Shown here in pieces: positions 31,357 through 39,607 of a DNA stretch of 64,000 bases. Each line of letters begins with the position of its first letter. Positions within the stretch are counted from its first letter, which is position 1. Source of the stretch: JARBUG01 sp035628915 (GTDB lineage: Bacteria > Bacillota > Sulfobacillia > Symbiobacteriales > Symbiobacteriaceae); NCBI GenBank assembly GCA_035628915.1, contig DASPIW010000024.1, positions 169,536 to 233,535 of the forward strand, given 5' to 3'. The notes beneath the pieces were generated by a model that saw nothing but the letters and a program-made list of their open reading frames with translations, was not told the origin of the DNA and made no database searches. The position numbers and the translations under genes are program-made.

Positions 31357-32538
31357 ATGTCCTTCAGTTCCGCCGACAGGTTGTTTATGCAGCAGGCGCT
31401 CCGCCTGGCCGCCATGGGGCGGGGACGGACCCACTCCAACCCCATGGTGGGCTGTGTCCTGGTGGGTAACGGGCGCGTGGTCGGCACCGGGTATCACCGC
31501 AAGCGCGGAGAGCCCCACGCCGAAACGCACGCCCTGCGGCAGGCGGGCGAAATGGCCCGCGGCGCCACGGCCTACGTAACGCTGGAGCCCTGCGCCCACG
31601 TAGGGCTGACTCCGCCCTGTGCCAACGCCCTGGCGGAGGCCGGAGTCTCCCGGGTCGTCGTGGCGATGGTCGACCCCGACCCGCGGGTTGCCGGCCGGGG
31701 CATCGGAATTCTCCGGGCCGCCGGCATTGAAGCCGAAGCCGGCTTGATGGAAGAAGAAGCCCGTCAGCTCAACCGGGCGTGGCTCACGTGGAAGGCCACG
31801 GGGCGGCCCATGGTGGTTCTGAAGTGGGCGATGACGCTCGACGGGAAGATTGCCTGCGCGAGCGGCGACAGCCGCTGGGTGACCAGCGACGAGGCCCGGG
31901 CGCATCTGCACCAGATTCGTGACCAGGTGGATGCGATTTTGGTGGGCGAAACCACCGCCCGTCGCGACGACCCGGAACTGACGGCCCGCCCCGCGGGCCC
32001 GGGCGCCCTGCCGGGGTGGGCGGGCAGCATCGACCCGGGCCCCGACCCCGAATGGCAGCCCAAAGACCCCCTTCGCATCGTGCTGGATTCCATGGCCCGC
32101 ATGAGCCTGGAAGCGCGGCTCCTGTCCCCTGAACTGCAGGAGCGGCCCCGGCCGAACAAGACGCTGATTGCCCACGGTCCCCAGGCTTCCATTCTCAAGC
32201 TCCAGGCGCTGCAGAAGGCGGGCGCCGAAACGCTGGAGCTGCCCGAGCGGGCCCACGGCCTCGAACTGGAGCCCCTGCTGGACGATCTGGGCCGGCGGGG
32301 CATCACAAGCCTACTGGTCGAAGGCGGCGGCCGGGTTCACTGGTCCTTCCTCGCGCATCGCCTCGCAGACTACCTCATGGTCTACACCGCCCCCAAACTC
32401 GTCGGCGGCGCCGGCGCCCCCGGCCCCGTGGCTGGCCCCGGCCTGATGGCCATGGCCGAAGCCTGGCAGGCCTCCCTCGCCAAAACGACGGTCATCGGCT
32501 GCGACGTGCTGGTGGAAGGCGACCTGAAACCGAGGTGA
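31357..32538 (+). CDS. ribD: bifunctional riboflavin deaminase-reductase
   Basis: A 393-residue two-domain enzyme for the second and third steps of riboflavin synthesis. The N-terminal deaminase has the zinc motif HAETHALRQAG and PCAHVGLTPPC (residues about 52-90), plus SNPMVGCVLV. The C-terminal reductase has LKWAMTLDGKIACASGDSRWVT, DAILVGETTARRDDPELTAR, and LLVEGGGRVHWSF. ATG at 31357 was chosen because the family N-terminus (13-15 residues before the MQQALRLA helix) fits exactly; the longer frame runs through the riboswitch. It heads the operon ribD-ribE-ribBA-ribU-ribH. Confidence 0.95.
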   Translation: MSFSSADRLFMQQALRLAAMGRGRTHSNPMVGCVLVGNGRVVGTGYHRKRGEPHAETHALRQAGEMARGATAYVTLEPCAHVGLTPPCANALAEAGVSRVVVAMVDPDPRVAGRGIGILRAAGIEAEAGLMEEEARQLNRAWLTWKATGRPMVVLKWAMTLDGKIACASGDSRWVTSDEARAHLHQIRDQVDAILVGETTARRDDPELTARPAGPGALPGWAGSIDPGPDPEWQPKDPLRIVLDSMARMSLEARLLSPELQERPRPNKTLIAHGPQASILKLQALQKAGAETLELPERAHGLELEPLLDDLGRRGITSLLVEGGGRVHWSFLAHRLADYLMVYTAPKLVGGAGAPGPVAGPGLMAMAEAWQASLAKTTVIGCDVLVEGDLKPR

Positions 32539-32545
32539 TGAGAGC

Positions 32546-33190
32546 TTGTTCACCGGATTAGTTGAGGAGACGGGCGCCGTGCGGTCCGTGCGCCGGGCAG
32601 GGCGCAGCCTCCACCTGACGGTGGCGGCGAATAAGGTGCTCGAAGGGATCCACATCGGCGATTCCATCGCGGTCAACGGCGTCTGCCTGACGGTCGTCTG
32701 CTTCGACGGCGACTCCTTTACGGCCGACGTGATGCCCGAGACCTTCGAAAAGACCAACTTGAAGGACCTCTCCCCGGGCGCCCCGGTCAACCTGGAGCGG
32801 ACCATGGCCCTGGGCGGCCGGTTCGGAGGCCACATCGTCCAGGGGCATGTGGACGGCACGGGCACCGTGCTGGGCATGGACCGGCATGAGATCGCCATCG
32901 TCGTGACGGTGGGCGCCCCGCCCGAAGTCCTGCGTTACCTGGTGCCCAAGGGGTCAGTCGCCATCGACGGCATTTCGCTGACGGTGGTGGATGTGGGGCC
33001 GGACCGCTTCACCGTATCGTTGATTCCGCACTCCGTTGGCCACACGACCATGGGCAGCCGCAAGCCGGGCGACACGGTCAATCTTGAAGTCGATATTCTA
33101 GCCAAATATGTGGAGCGTCTGCTCGGCGCCCACGCCCAGCCTGCGAAAAAAGGCATTACAGCTGAGTTCTTACGGGAGCATGGGTTTTGA
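32546..33190 (+). CDS. ribE: riboflavin synthase (alpha chain type)
   Basis: A 214-residue protein with two lumazine-binding repeats that dismutates two 6,7-dimethyl-8-ribityllumazine molecules to riboflavin. It starts FTGLVEETGAV, has IGDSIAVNGVCLTV in repeat 1 and VPKGSVAIDGISLTV in repeat 2, and HIVQGHVDGTGTV between. TTG at 32546 has GAGGTGATG upstream, seven bases after the ribD stop. Homologues are called ribE or ribC in different species. Confidence 0.94.
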   Translation: MFTGLVEETGAVRSVRRAGRSLHLTVAANKVLEGIHIGDSIAVNGVCLTVVCFDGDSFTADVMPETFEKTNLKDLSPGAPVNLERTMALGGRFGGHIVQGHVDGTGTVLGMDRHEIAIVVTVGAPPEVLRYLVPKGSVAIDGISLTVVDVGPDRFTVSLIPHSVGHTTMGSRKPGDTVNLEVDILAKYVERLLGAHAQPAKKGITAEFLREHGF

Positions 33191-33209
33191 CAAGGTGGGG
33201 GTAAAGAAC

Positions 33210-34415
33210 ATGACACGATTCAGCACCATTCCCGAAGCGCTGGCGGAGATCCAGGCCGGCCGCATGGTGATCGTCGTGGACGACGAGCACCGGGAGAACG
33301 AAGGCGACCTGCTCATGGCCGCCGAGAAAGTGACCCCGGAGGCGATCAACTTCATGGCCCGGTTCGGGCGCGGGCTGATCTGCCTGCCCATGACCGGCGA
33401 GCGGCTGTGCGAACTGCACATCCCGGACATGGTGGATCAGGGCGGCGACCACATGGGTACAGCCTTCACCGTCTCCATCGATGCGAAGCACAACATCACC
33501 ACGGGCATCTCTGCCTTCGAGCGGGCCCTGACCATTCAGACCGTGCTCGATCCGGCCACCAAACCGACGGACCTGGTCCGCCCGGGCCACATCTTCCCCC
33601 TGAAAGCCAAACCCGGCGGCGTGCTGCGGCGCCCGGGCCATACGGAAGCCGCCGTGGACCTCGCCCGTATGGCAGGGCTCTACCCCGCCGGGGTCATCTG
33701 CGAAATCATGAACGAAGACGGCACCATGGCCCGGGTGCCCGAGCTGATGGAGTTCGCGGCCCAGCACGGGCTGAGGATCATCACCATCGCGGAGCTGATT
33801 CGCTACCGCCTGGATACGGAGTCTCTGGTCGACGCCCTCCCGCCCGTGCGCATGCCCACCAAGTTCGGCTTCTTTACGGCCCAGGCGTTCGAGGAGAAGC
33901 TGACGGGCCTGACACACGTCGCACTGGTCATGGGCACAATCGACGACGGCGAGCCCGTGCTCTGCCGGGTCCACTCCGAATGCCTGACCGGCGACGTCTT
34001 CCACTCCCTCCGCTGCGACTGCGGCGAGCAGTTTGCGGCCGCCATGAGCCGGATCGCCCGGGAAGGCCGGGGCGTGCTGCTGTACATGCGGCAGGAAGGC
34101 CGGGGCATCGGGCTGGCGAACAAGCTGCGGGCTTATGCCCTGCAGGATCAGGGCGCCGACACGGTACAGGCCAACGTCGCCCTCGGCTTCGCCCCCGACG
34201 CCCGCGACTACGGCACGGGCGCCCAGATTCTGCGCCAGTTGGGCATCAAGCAGCTAAGGCTGCTGACAAATAACCCCCGCAAGCAGTTCAGCCTGCAGGG
34301 GTACGGCCTCGATATCGTCGACCGGATCACCATCGAGATGGCCCCGAACGAAGAGAACCGGAAATACCTCGAAACCAAGAAAGAGAAGCTCGGGCACATG
34401 CTCGGGCAAGAGTAG
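33210..34415 (+). CDS. ribBA: bifunctional DHBP synthase / GTP cyclohydrolase II
   Basis: A 401-residue fusion. The N-terminal 3,4-dihydroxy-2-butanone-4-phosphate synthase (about residues 1-200) has VIVVDDEHRENEGDLLMAAE and HTEAAVDLARMAGL. The C-terminal GTP cyclohydrolase II has the zinc-binding set CLTGDVFHSLRCDCGEQ and the motif RQEGRGIGLANKLRAYALQD, ending GYGLDIVDRITIEM. ATG at 33210 with GGTGGGGGT upstream was chosen; a longer frame overlapping ribE is unlikely. It supplies both precursors for the pathway. Confidence 0.96.
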   Translation: MTRFSTIPEALAEIQAGRMVIVVDDEHRENEGDLLMAAEKVTPEAINFMARFGRGLICLPMTGERLCELHIPDMVDQGGDHMGTAFTVSIDAKHNITTGISAFERALTIQTVLDPATKPTDLVRPGHIFPLKAKPGGVLRRPGHTEAAVDLARMAGLYPAGVICEIMNEDGTMARVPELMEFAAQHGLRIITIAELIRYRLDTESLVDALPPVRMPTKFGFFTAQAFEEKLTGLTHVALVMGTIDDGEPVLCRVHSECLTGDVFHSLRCDCGEQFAAAMSRIAREGRGVLLYMRQEGRGIGLANKLRAYALQDQGADTVQANVALGFAPDARDYGTGAQILRQLGIKQLRLLTNNPRKQFSLQGYGLDIVDRITIEMAPNEENRKYLETKKEKLGHMLGQE

Positions 34416-34443
34416 AGAGAGCAAAAGGAGATTGCGGAAAGCT

Positions 34444-35022
34444 ATGCGTAACGAGAAGCTGCACCGGATTGTCTGGCTCGGAATGCTGTCGGCCCTGGCG
34501 TTCGTTCTGGTCACGTTCGGCCAGGTCTATGTGCCGCCCTTCCCCGATTACCTGCGCTATGACTTCGGGGATATCCCCGCGTTAATCGGCGCCTATGTGC
34601 TCGGGCCCGTGGCCGGACTCATTGTGCAGACCGTGAAGGCGCTCCTGTTCATGATCTTCGGGACCGGCCTCAGCAGCGCGGGGCTGGTCGGTGTCATGGC
34701 CAACTTCCTCGCCGGGGCAACCCTGGTGGTCGCCGTAAGCGTCGTCCATCATATGGTCGACCCGCAGCGCAACCGGCATGTCGCCTGGGGTCTGGTGTCG
34801 GTGGTGGCTGCCACGCTGATCATGGCCCTGTTGATCATTCCGGTCAACGCCCTGGTCGTCTTCCCGGCCTATGGCGTGGAGGGCGCCGGGGCCTGGGCCG
34901 GTGCGCTTGCCAACACCCCGTTCAACCTGTTCAAGGGCTTCGCTTCCTGCACCATCAGCCTGGTCTTCTACCGCCGTCTCGAGCCCTTCATTCTGGGCCG
35001 CGTCTCCGGCCGGGCGGCGTAA
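34444..35022 (+). CDS. ribU: ECF transporter S component, riboflavin type (RibU)
   Basis: A 192-residue membrane protein with six hydrophobic segments, the substrate-binding S component of an energy-coupling-factor importer. Its reading LRYDFGDIPALIGAYVLGPVAGLIVQTVKALLFMI fits the RibU family, where the helix 1 loop and this motif form the flavin pocket. ATG at 34444 has AAAGGAG about 13 bases upstream; a TTG at 34432 is too close to it. No EcfA/EcfT genes are nearby, so it should use a shared ECF module. Its place between ribBA and ribH puts uptake under the same FMN riboswitch as synthesis. Confidence 0.85.
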   Translation: MRNEKLHRIVWLGMLSALAFVLVTFGQVYVPPFPDYLRYDFGDIPALIGAYVLGPVAGLIVQTVKALLFMIFGTGLSSAGLVGVMANFLAGATLVVAVSVVHHMVDPQRNRHVAWGLVSVVAATLIMALLIIPVNALVVFPAYGVEGAGAWAGALANTPFNLFKGFASCTISLVFYRRLEPFILGRVSGRAA

Positions 35023-35039
35023 CTTGGAGGGATTACTTC

Positions 35040-35507
35040 GTGGGTAAAGTCTTTGAAGGTCATTTGAACGCGGCGGGACTCCGTTTCGCCCTTGTCGTCA
35101 GCCGCTTCAACGAGTTCATTACGGGTAAGCTGCTGTCGGGCGCCCAGGACGCCATCCGCCGCCACGGCGGTGACGAAGCCCAGGTTGACATCGCATGGGT
35201 GCCCGGGGCCTTCGAGGTGCCCCTGGCCGCCAAGATGCTGGCCACGGGCGGCAGATACGATGCCGTCATCTGCCTCGGCGCCATCATCCGGGGCTCCACC
35301 CCCCACTTCGACTACGTAGCCGCCGAAGCCAGCAAGGGCGTGGCTCACGCGATGCTCGACACGGGCACACCCATCGCCTTCGGCATCCTGACCACTGACT
35401 CCATTGAGCAGGCCATCGAACGGGCCGGCACCAAGGCCGGCAATAAGGGCTTCGAGGCGGCTGTGACGGCGATTGAAATGGCGAACCTGCTGAAATCGTT
35501 GGGCTAA
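35040..35507 (+). CDS. ribH: 6,7-dimethyl-8-ribityllumazine synthase
   Basis: A 155-residue lumazine synthase that forms 60-mer or pentamer shells and makes the last precursor of riboflavin. Signatures: VVSRFNEFITGKLL, WVPGAFEVPLAAKML, AVICLGAIIRGSTPHFDYV with catalytic His, and FGILTTDSIEQAIERAGTKAGNKG. The GTG start at 35040 has TTGGAGGGA upstream, 17 bases after the ribU stop. It is the last gene of the operon. Confidence 0.95.
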   Translation: MGKVFEGHLNAAGLRFALVVSRFNEFITGKLLSGAQDAIRRHGGDEAQVDIAWVPGAFEVPLAAKMLATGGRYDAVICLGAIIRGSTPHFDYVAAEASKGVAHAMLDTGTPIAFGILTTDSIEQAIERAGTKAGNKGFEAAVTAIEMANLLKSLG

Positions 35508-35512
35508 GGGGC

Positions 35513-35632
35513 AATGAAAACAGCCACGGAGAACACGGAAGACACGGGATGAAAACACGGAAAAACATCTTTTAATGTTTCATTCCGCGTCCTCCGTGTC
35601 CTCCGCGTCCTCCGCGGCTAATTCTCTGTTTT
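35513..35632. repeat. palindromic element of degenerate CACGGAG-type short repeats
   Basis: The left arm repeats CACGGAGAACACGGAAGACA; the right arm, reversed, reads CCGCGGAGGACGCGGAGGACACGG. The arms fold back on each other over an A/T-rich loop. It separates ribH from the convergent HU gene and could work as a bidirectional terminator-like structure. A related pair of arms lies at 46.7-47.0 kb. Confidence 0.6.
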
Positions 35633-35909
35633 ATTCGACCTTGTCCTTGAGTTCCTTACCCGGACGGAAGATGGGCACCTTATGCGCCGGGATCTTCATC
35701 GCCTGGCCGGTCCTGGGGTTCCGCCCGGTCCGCTCAGCGCGACGGGCGACGGCGAAGGTCCCGAAGCCTACCAGGGTGACCCTCCCGCCTTGGCTCAAGG
35801 TGGCTGCGACCGATTCCACGAGAGCGTTGACAACCTGCTCGGCCTTTTTCTTGGTCAGCCCTGACTGCAAGGCCGTCTTGGCGACCAGCTCCGCCTTGGT
35901 CATCTTCAT
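35631..35909 (-). CDS. HU-family DNA-binding protein
   Basis: A 92-residue histone-like protein. It shows the helix-turn-helix dimer core MTKAELVAKTALQSGLTKKKAEQVV, the strand GGRVTLVGFGTF, and the arm RAERTGRNPRTGQAMKIPAHKVPIFRPGKELKD. ATG at 35907-35909 with GGAGGTG upstream was chosen. HU bends and compacts DNA; IHF-like specificity is not indicated. Monocistronic. Confidence 0.95.
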   Translation of the reverse strand: MKMTKAELVAKTALQSGLTKKKAEQVVNALVESVAATLSQGGRVTLVGFGTFAVARRAERTGRNPRTGQAMKIPAHKVPIFRPGKELKDKVE

Positions 35910-35996
35910 ACCAGATCGCACCTCCGCGCTTTTTATGTGAACCATTTGACTATTACTGCGAAGGGCGCAAGAACTCCTTCTCTTTTTCATGAAAGA

Positions 35997-36031
35997 ACCG
36001 CCCGCGGGCCTCGGCCCACGGGCGGTTTCTC
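35997..36031 (-). terminator. terminator of the TAXI-TRAP operon
   Basis: On the minus strand AACCGCCCGTGGGCC and GGCCCGCGGGCGGTT (one mismatch) form a long stem followed by CTTTC, directly after the permease stop codon. Confidence 0.8.
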
Positions 36032-37975
36032 TTATGCAGCCAGGTCTGACCCTGCCTTCCGCTTACGCAAATACTGGCTGAGGAAGACGGCCGCGACAAC
36101 CGCGGCGCCAATGAGGTCGGTGAGCAGCCCCGGATCGATCAGCCCCAGGCCGCCGGCGGCCAGCGCCAACCGTTCCCACCAGCGCAGATTGGTCGACCAG
36201 TACCCGGACACGGCAGATCCGATGGCGACCATGCCCGTCACCGACGTAAGCAGCATCTGCAGGATTCCCAGGGGCGTTGCGCCCACCAGGACCAGGCTCG
36301 GCGACAGCACGAAGATGAACGGGACGATGAAAGCAGCCAGAGCCAGCTTCACGGCCTCGATGCCCGTCTTCCACGGGTCGGAACCTGCGATGGCCGCCCC
36401 GGTATACACGGCCAGTGCGACCGGAGGCGTGATGTCGGCGACAATGCCGAAGTAGAAAACGAACAGGTGGGCGGCAATTGGCTCGATGCCCAACTTGACC
36501 AGCGCCGGCGCCGCCATCGTCGCCTGGACGATGTAGTTTGCGGTCGTCGGAATGCCCATGCCCAGCACGAGCGAAGCAAACATGGTAAAGAGCAGGACGA
36601 TGATGACCTGGCCTTGCGCCATGTCGATCAGGTTGGAGGACAACTTCAGCCCGATGCCCGTCAGCGTCACTACGCCAACGATGATGCCGGCCGTCGCACA
36701 GGCGGCGATCACGGGGAGGGCCGCGCGGGCCGCGTCTTCAAAGGTCTTCAGAATAGCCATGGGACCCATGCGGGTCTCCTTCTTAAGCAGACCGAAGACC
36801 CAGGACAGGGCCATCGCAAACACAGCGGCCTTGGACGGGCTGAAGCCCGCATCCATCAGGTAGAAAATCAGAATCAGGGGGACGATCAGGTAGCCCTGCT
36901 TCACGATGACATCCCGCAGGCGGGGCAGGTTTGCCCGGGGCAGACCCTTCAGGCCGGTGCGCAGCGCCTCGAAGTGCACCGTGATGAAGACGCCCGTGAA
37001 ATACAGCAGAGCCGGAATGGCCGCCGCCTTGGCAATCTCGATGTAGGGGATGTCCAGGAACTCCACCATCACGAACGCCGCGGCGCCCATAATCGGCGGC
37101 ATGATCTGCCCGCCGGTGGAGGCCGACGCCTCAACGGCTGCCGCAAACTCCGGCCGGTAGCCAATCTTCTTCATCATGGGAATCGTAAAGGATCCCGACC
37201 CTGCCGTGTTGGCGATGGAGGATCCGGAAATGGTGCCCTCCAGGGCACTGGAGATAACGGCGACCTTTGCCGGTCCGCCGGGGCTCCAGCCCGTCAGCGC
37301 CATGGCGATGTCAATGAAGAACTGACGGATGCCGGTCTTCTCGAGGAACTGAGCGAACAGTAGGTAGACGAAGATGACGGTTGCCGAAACGCCGATGGGA
37401 ATGCCCATGACGCCTTCGAGCCCGAGGAATGAATGCTCCAGCACCCGCTCAAGTGAGAACCCCCGGTGGCCGAACAGGCCGGGGAGCCCGCCACCGAACA
37501 AGGCATAGGCCAGGAATGAACCGGCCACGATGATCATCGGCCACCCGGCAACTCGCCTTGTTGCCTCAATCACCAAAGCCACGCCAATGAATGCCACGAC
37601 GTAGTCCATTGGGATGTTGATGCCTGACCGGTTGACCAGGGCCTCATAGAAAAAGACATGGTAGAAGCCGGCACCCAGCCCCAGAACCGACAGAGCAATA
37701 TCGTACCAGGGTACACGGCCCTTGATCTCCCCGCGGCGGGCGGGATACAGCAGGAAGATCATGCCAAGGGCCACTGCCAGGTGCGGGGCTCGCTGCAGCT
37801 GGGCCGGGAAAGCTCTGTATGCTGCCGTGTAGACGTGGAACAGGGCGAGGCTGACACCCATGAAAGCTAATACGACTGCCCATTTGCCCGTGAAACGCCG
37901 GTAGGCAGACTCGCGGTCCAATTTGGCCAGTAGCTCTTCTTCAGGCGTCAGGAGCGGCTGCTGCTGCTCCGCCAT
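36032..37975 (-). CDS. TRAP transporter fused permease (DctQM type)
   Basis: A 647-residue integral membrane protein in which the small and large TRAP permease domains are fused, as is usual for TAXI-type TRAP systems. The large domain contains EGTISGSSIANTAGSGSFTIPMMKKIGYRPEFAAAVEASASTGGQIMPPIMG, the most conserved part of these permeases, and LGMGIPTTANYIVQATMAAPAL. About 16-18 hydrophobic segments are seen. ATG 37975 has TGGAGGT upstream and overlaps the DUF1850 gene by 28 bases. It imports an organic acid or amino acid driven by an ion gradient; the substrate is not readable. Confidence 0.94.
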   Translation of the reverse strand: MAEQQQPLLTPEEELLAKLDRESAYRRFTGKWAVVLAFMGVSLALFHVYTAAYRAFPAQLQRAPHLAVALGMIFLLYPARRGEIKGRVPWYDIALSVLGLGAGFYHVFFYEALVNRSGINIPMDYVVAFIGVALVIEATRRVAGWPMIIVAGSFLAYALFGGGLPGLFGHRGFSLERVLEHSFLGLEGVMGIPIGVSATVIFVYLLFAQFLEKTGIRQFFIDIAMALTGWSPGGPAKVAVISSALEGTISGSSIANTAGSGSFTIPMMKKIGYRPEFAAAVEASASTGGQIMPPIMGAAAFVMVEFLDIPYIEIAKAAAIPALLYFTGVFITVHFEALRTGLKGLPRANLPRLRDVIVKQGYLIVPLILIFYLMDAGFSPSKAAVFAMALSWVFGLLKKETRMGPMAILKTFEDAARAALPVIAACATAGIIVGVVTLTGIGLKLSSNLIDMAQGQVIIVLLFTMFASLVLGMGIPTTANYIVQATMAAPALVKLGIEPIAAHLFVFYFGIVADITPPVALAVYTGAAIAGSDPWKTGIEAVKLALAAFIVPFIFVLSPSLVLVGATPLGILQMLLTSVTGMVAIGSAVSGYWSTNLRWWERLALAAGGLGLIDPGLLTDLIGAAVVAAVFLSQYLRKRKAGSDLAA

Positions 37976-38478
37976 TGGTACACCTCCAAAATGTAAAGGA
38001 GAATCCGGGGCTGCCGTTCAACGGCGATGCGGATCAGCCGATCAGGCCCCACTCCTGTCACCAGATTCAGTTCCCTGCCGCCCACGGCCAGGCGATGGTC
38101 GATCGGTCCGACGCCCAGACTGAGCCGCTCGTAGCGCTCGGTGTAACCGGTGACAGTGATACCCTCCGGCCCGTGCTGCCAGACAGTGCCTGCTTCCGGG
38201 GCGGAGGGAAGGTTGGGGCCGTATTGGTCAAACACCATCCGCATCAGCCGGATGCGGCCGTCGGACTCAACCGTGTAGGTCTCTGCTACGGGTCGCCGTG
38301 TAACGGTATGTGTCCAGCGCAGGACAAATTCACCGCCGGCCGTAATGGGCGCGGCCCAGTGCAAGCCCTGCCCCCGGGCGGGACGCACGGTCAGGGACTG
38401 CACAGGCCAAAGCAACAGGGCGGCGGCCAGGACCGCCGCCCCTGCTGCAAGCATGCGCTTCCTACTTGACAGTGACAC
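37948..38478 (-). CDS. DUF1850 protein of the TAXI-TRAP operon
   Basis: A 176-residue protein with one N-terminal membrane or signal segment (AAGAAVLAAALLLWPV) and a DUF1850 domain, a family almost always found between TAXI binding proteins and fused TRAP permeases. Typical parts are FVLRWTHTVTRRPVAETYTV and VGPIDHRLAVGG. The GTG at 38478 overlaps the TAXI gene end and follows AAGGAG closely; ATG 38454 is an alternative start. Likely a periplasmic-side or membrane accessory subunit; function not established. Confidence 0.82.
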   Translation of the reverse strand: MSLSSRKRMLAAGAAVLAAALLLWPVQSLTVRPARGQGLHWAAPITAGGEFVLRWTHTVTRRPVAETYTVESDGRIRLMRMVFDQYGPNLPSAPEAGTVWQHGPEGITVTGYTERYERLSLGVGPIDHRLAVGGRELNLVTGVGPDRLIRIAVERQPRILLYILEVYQWRSSSSRS

Positions 38479-39466
38479 CCTTCTCCTTCAGGTACTTGGC
38501 AGCGCCGGGATGGAACGGAATGGTCACGCCCTCGCCGGCCTTCTTGACGTCGAACTCCTTCGCCTTGGCATGGCCGAGGTCGCCGGCCTTCTCAAAGAGG
38601 AACTTGGTCATCTGGTAAACCAGGTCGCTGTTGATCTCGTCGCGGACGACGAGAATGGCCTGCAGAGCGACCACGTCGACCGCCTTGTCCATGCCCTTGT
38701 AGGTGTTCGCCGGAGCATTGAACTTGACGTAGAAGGGATACTGCTTCTTGACCTTCTCCACGTCGATCGGCAGCAGGCGAATGTTAGTCGCGGTCTGCAC
38801 GTCGGCCAGAGAAGCATTGGGAACGCCGGAGACGATGACCAGAGCGTCAGCCTGCTTGTCCTTGAAGGCGGTGGCGCCTTCAGCGAAGCTGAGGAAGAGG
38901 GGCTCAAGATCCTTCTTGTCCTTGTAGCTCAGACCATAGGCGCCGAAGATCTGCCGGGAAGCCAATTCAGAGCCGGAGGCGGCGGCGCCGACCACGACCC
39001 GCTTGCCCTTCAGGTCATCGATCTTCTGGATGGGGCTGTCAGCCCGCACCACGATCTGGACGACTTCCGGATACAGGGCGGCGATCGCAAGGTAGTTGGT
39101 GTACTTCTCCTTCTGTTCGGCGAAAGCTTCCGTACCGTTGCGCCCGTAGTCAGCCGTATCGTTCTGAATCAGTGCCAGGTCCGCTTCCTTCTTGCCCAAC
39201 AGGCGAATGTTGGCCACGGACGCTGCCGTGGACTGGGCCGTCACGTTAACGCCGGGGATGTTGTCCTTCCAGACCTTGGACATGCCGCCGCCGAGCGGAT
39301 AGTATGTACCGCCCGTGCCGCCGGTGGCCAACTGCATATCAACCTTGTCGCCAGCCTTCCAGGGCTTTTCCTGAACGCTGCTGCCAGCGGACTTGGAACC
39401 ACTGCATCCGGCAATCAGGCTAAGGGTCAAAAGGGCCGCGAGCACCGAACAGGTCCATTTTCTCAT
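38462..39466 (-). CDS. TAXI-family TRAP solute-binding lipoprotein
   Basis: A 334-residue extracytoplasmic binding protein. The lipobox is LIAGC (Cys about residue 21). The family core is visible in ATGGTGGTYYPLGGGMSKVWKD at the start of the mature protein, ADLALIQNDTADY, and KGKRVVVGAAASGSELASRQIF. It delivers substrate to the fused permease two genes downstream; related proteins bind glutamate or other carboxylates, but this is not decidable here. ATG 39466 has GAGGGGG upstream. A TATAAT and a palindrome lie upstream. Confidence 0.93.
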   Translation of the reverse strand: MRKWTCSVLAALLTLSLIAGCSGSKSAGSSVQEKPWKAGDKVDMQLATGGTGGTYYPLGGGMSKVWKDNIPGVNVTAQSTAASVANIRLLGKKEADLALIQNDTADYGRNGTEAFAEQKEKYTNYLAIAALYPEVVQIVVRADSPIQKIDDLKGKRVVVGAAASGSELASRQIFGAYGLSYKDKKDLEPLFLSFAEGATAFKDKQADALVIVSGVPNASLADVQTATNIRLLPIDVEKVKKQYPFYVKFNAPANTYKGMDKAVDVVALQAILVVRDEINSDLVYQMTKFLFEKAGDLGHAKAKEFDVKKAGEGVTIPFHPGAAKYLKEKGVTVK

Positions 39467-39530
39467 CGCCGAGAATCCCCCTCTGTGATGTGGACTCTTT
39501 GGACTCGCTTATTCATTCGTAGTTGTTGTT

Positions 39531-39566
39531 ATTATACCTTCCGATTGTCGAGAGTTTGGTCGACAA
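39531..39566 (-). promoter_or_regulatory. TAXI promoter -10 with operator palindrome over the -35 region
   Basis: Minus-strand TATAAT (39531-39536) lies eight bases from a perfect inverted repeat TTGTCGA-N8-TCGACAA (39545-39566). The repeat covers the -35 position, and no good -35 hexamer is visible. This suggests a repressor site or an activator that replaces the -35. Confidence 0.6.
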
Positions 39567-39571
39567 AAATA

Positions 39572-39600
39572 TACAAAAGCCCGGTCTATTCGACCGGGCG
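39572..39600 (-). terminator. terminator of the liaFSR operon
   Basis: Minus-strand GCCCGGTCGAATAGACCGGGC is an eight-bp stem with five-base loop, followed by TTTTGTATATTTTTG. Confidence 0.9.
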
Positions 39601-39607
39601 CCACTTT

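Noticed and set aside
35940..37900. Long plus-strand frames opposite the TRAP permease
   Set aside because: Rich in His/Gln/Arg from antisense of membrane helices; the minus strand encodes a clear fused permease.
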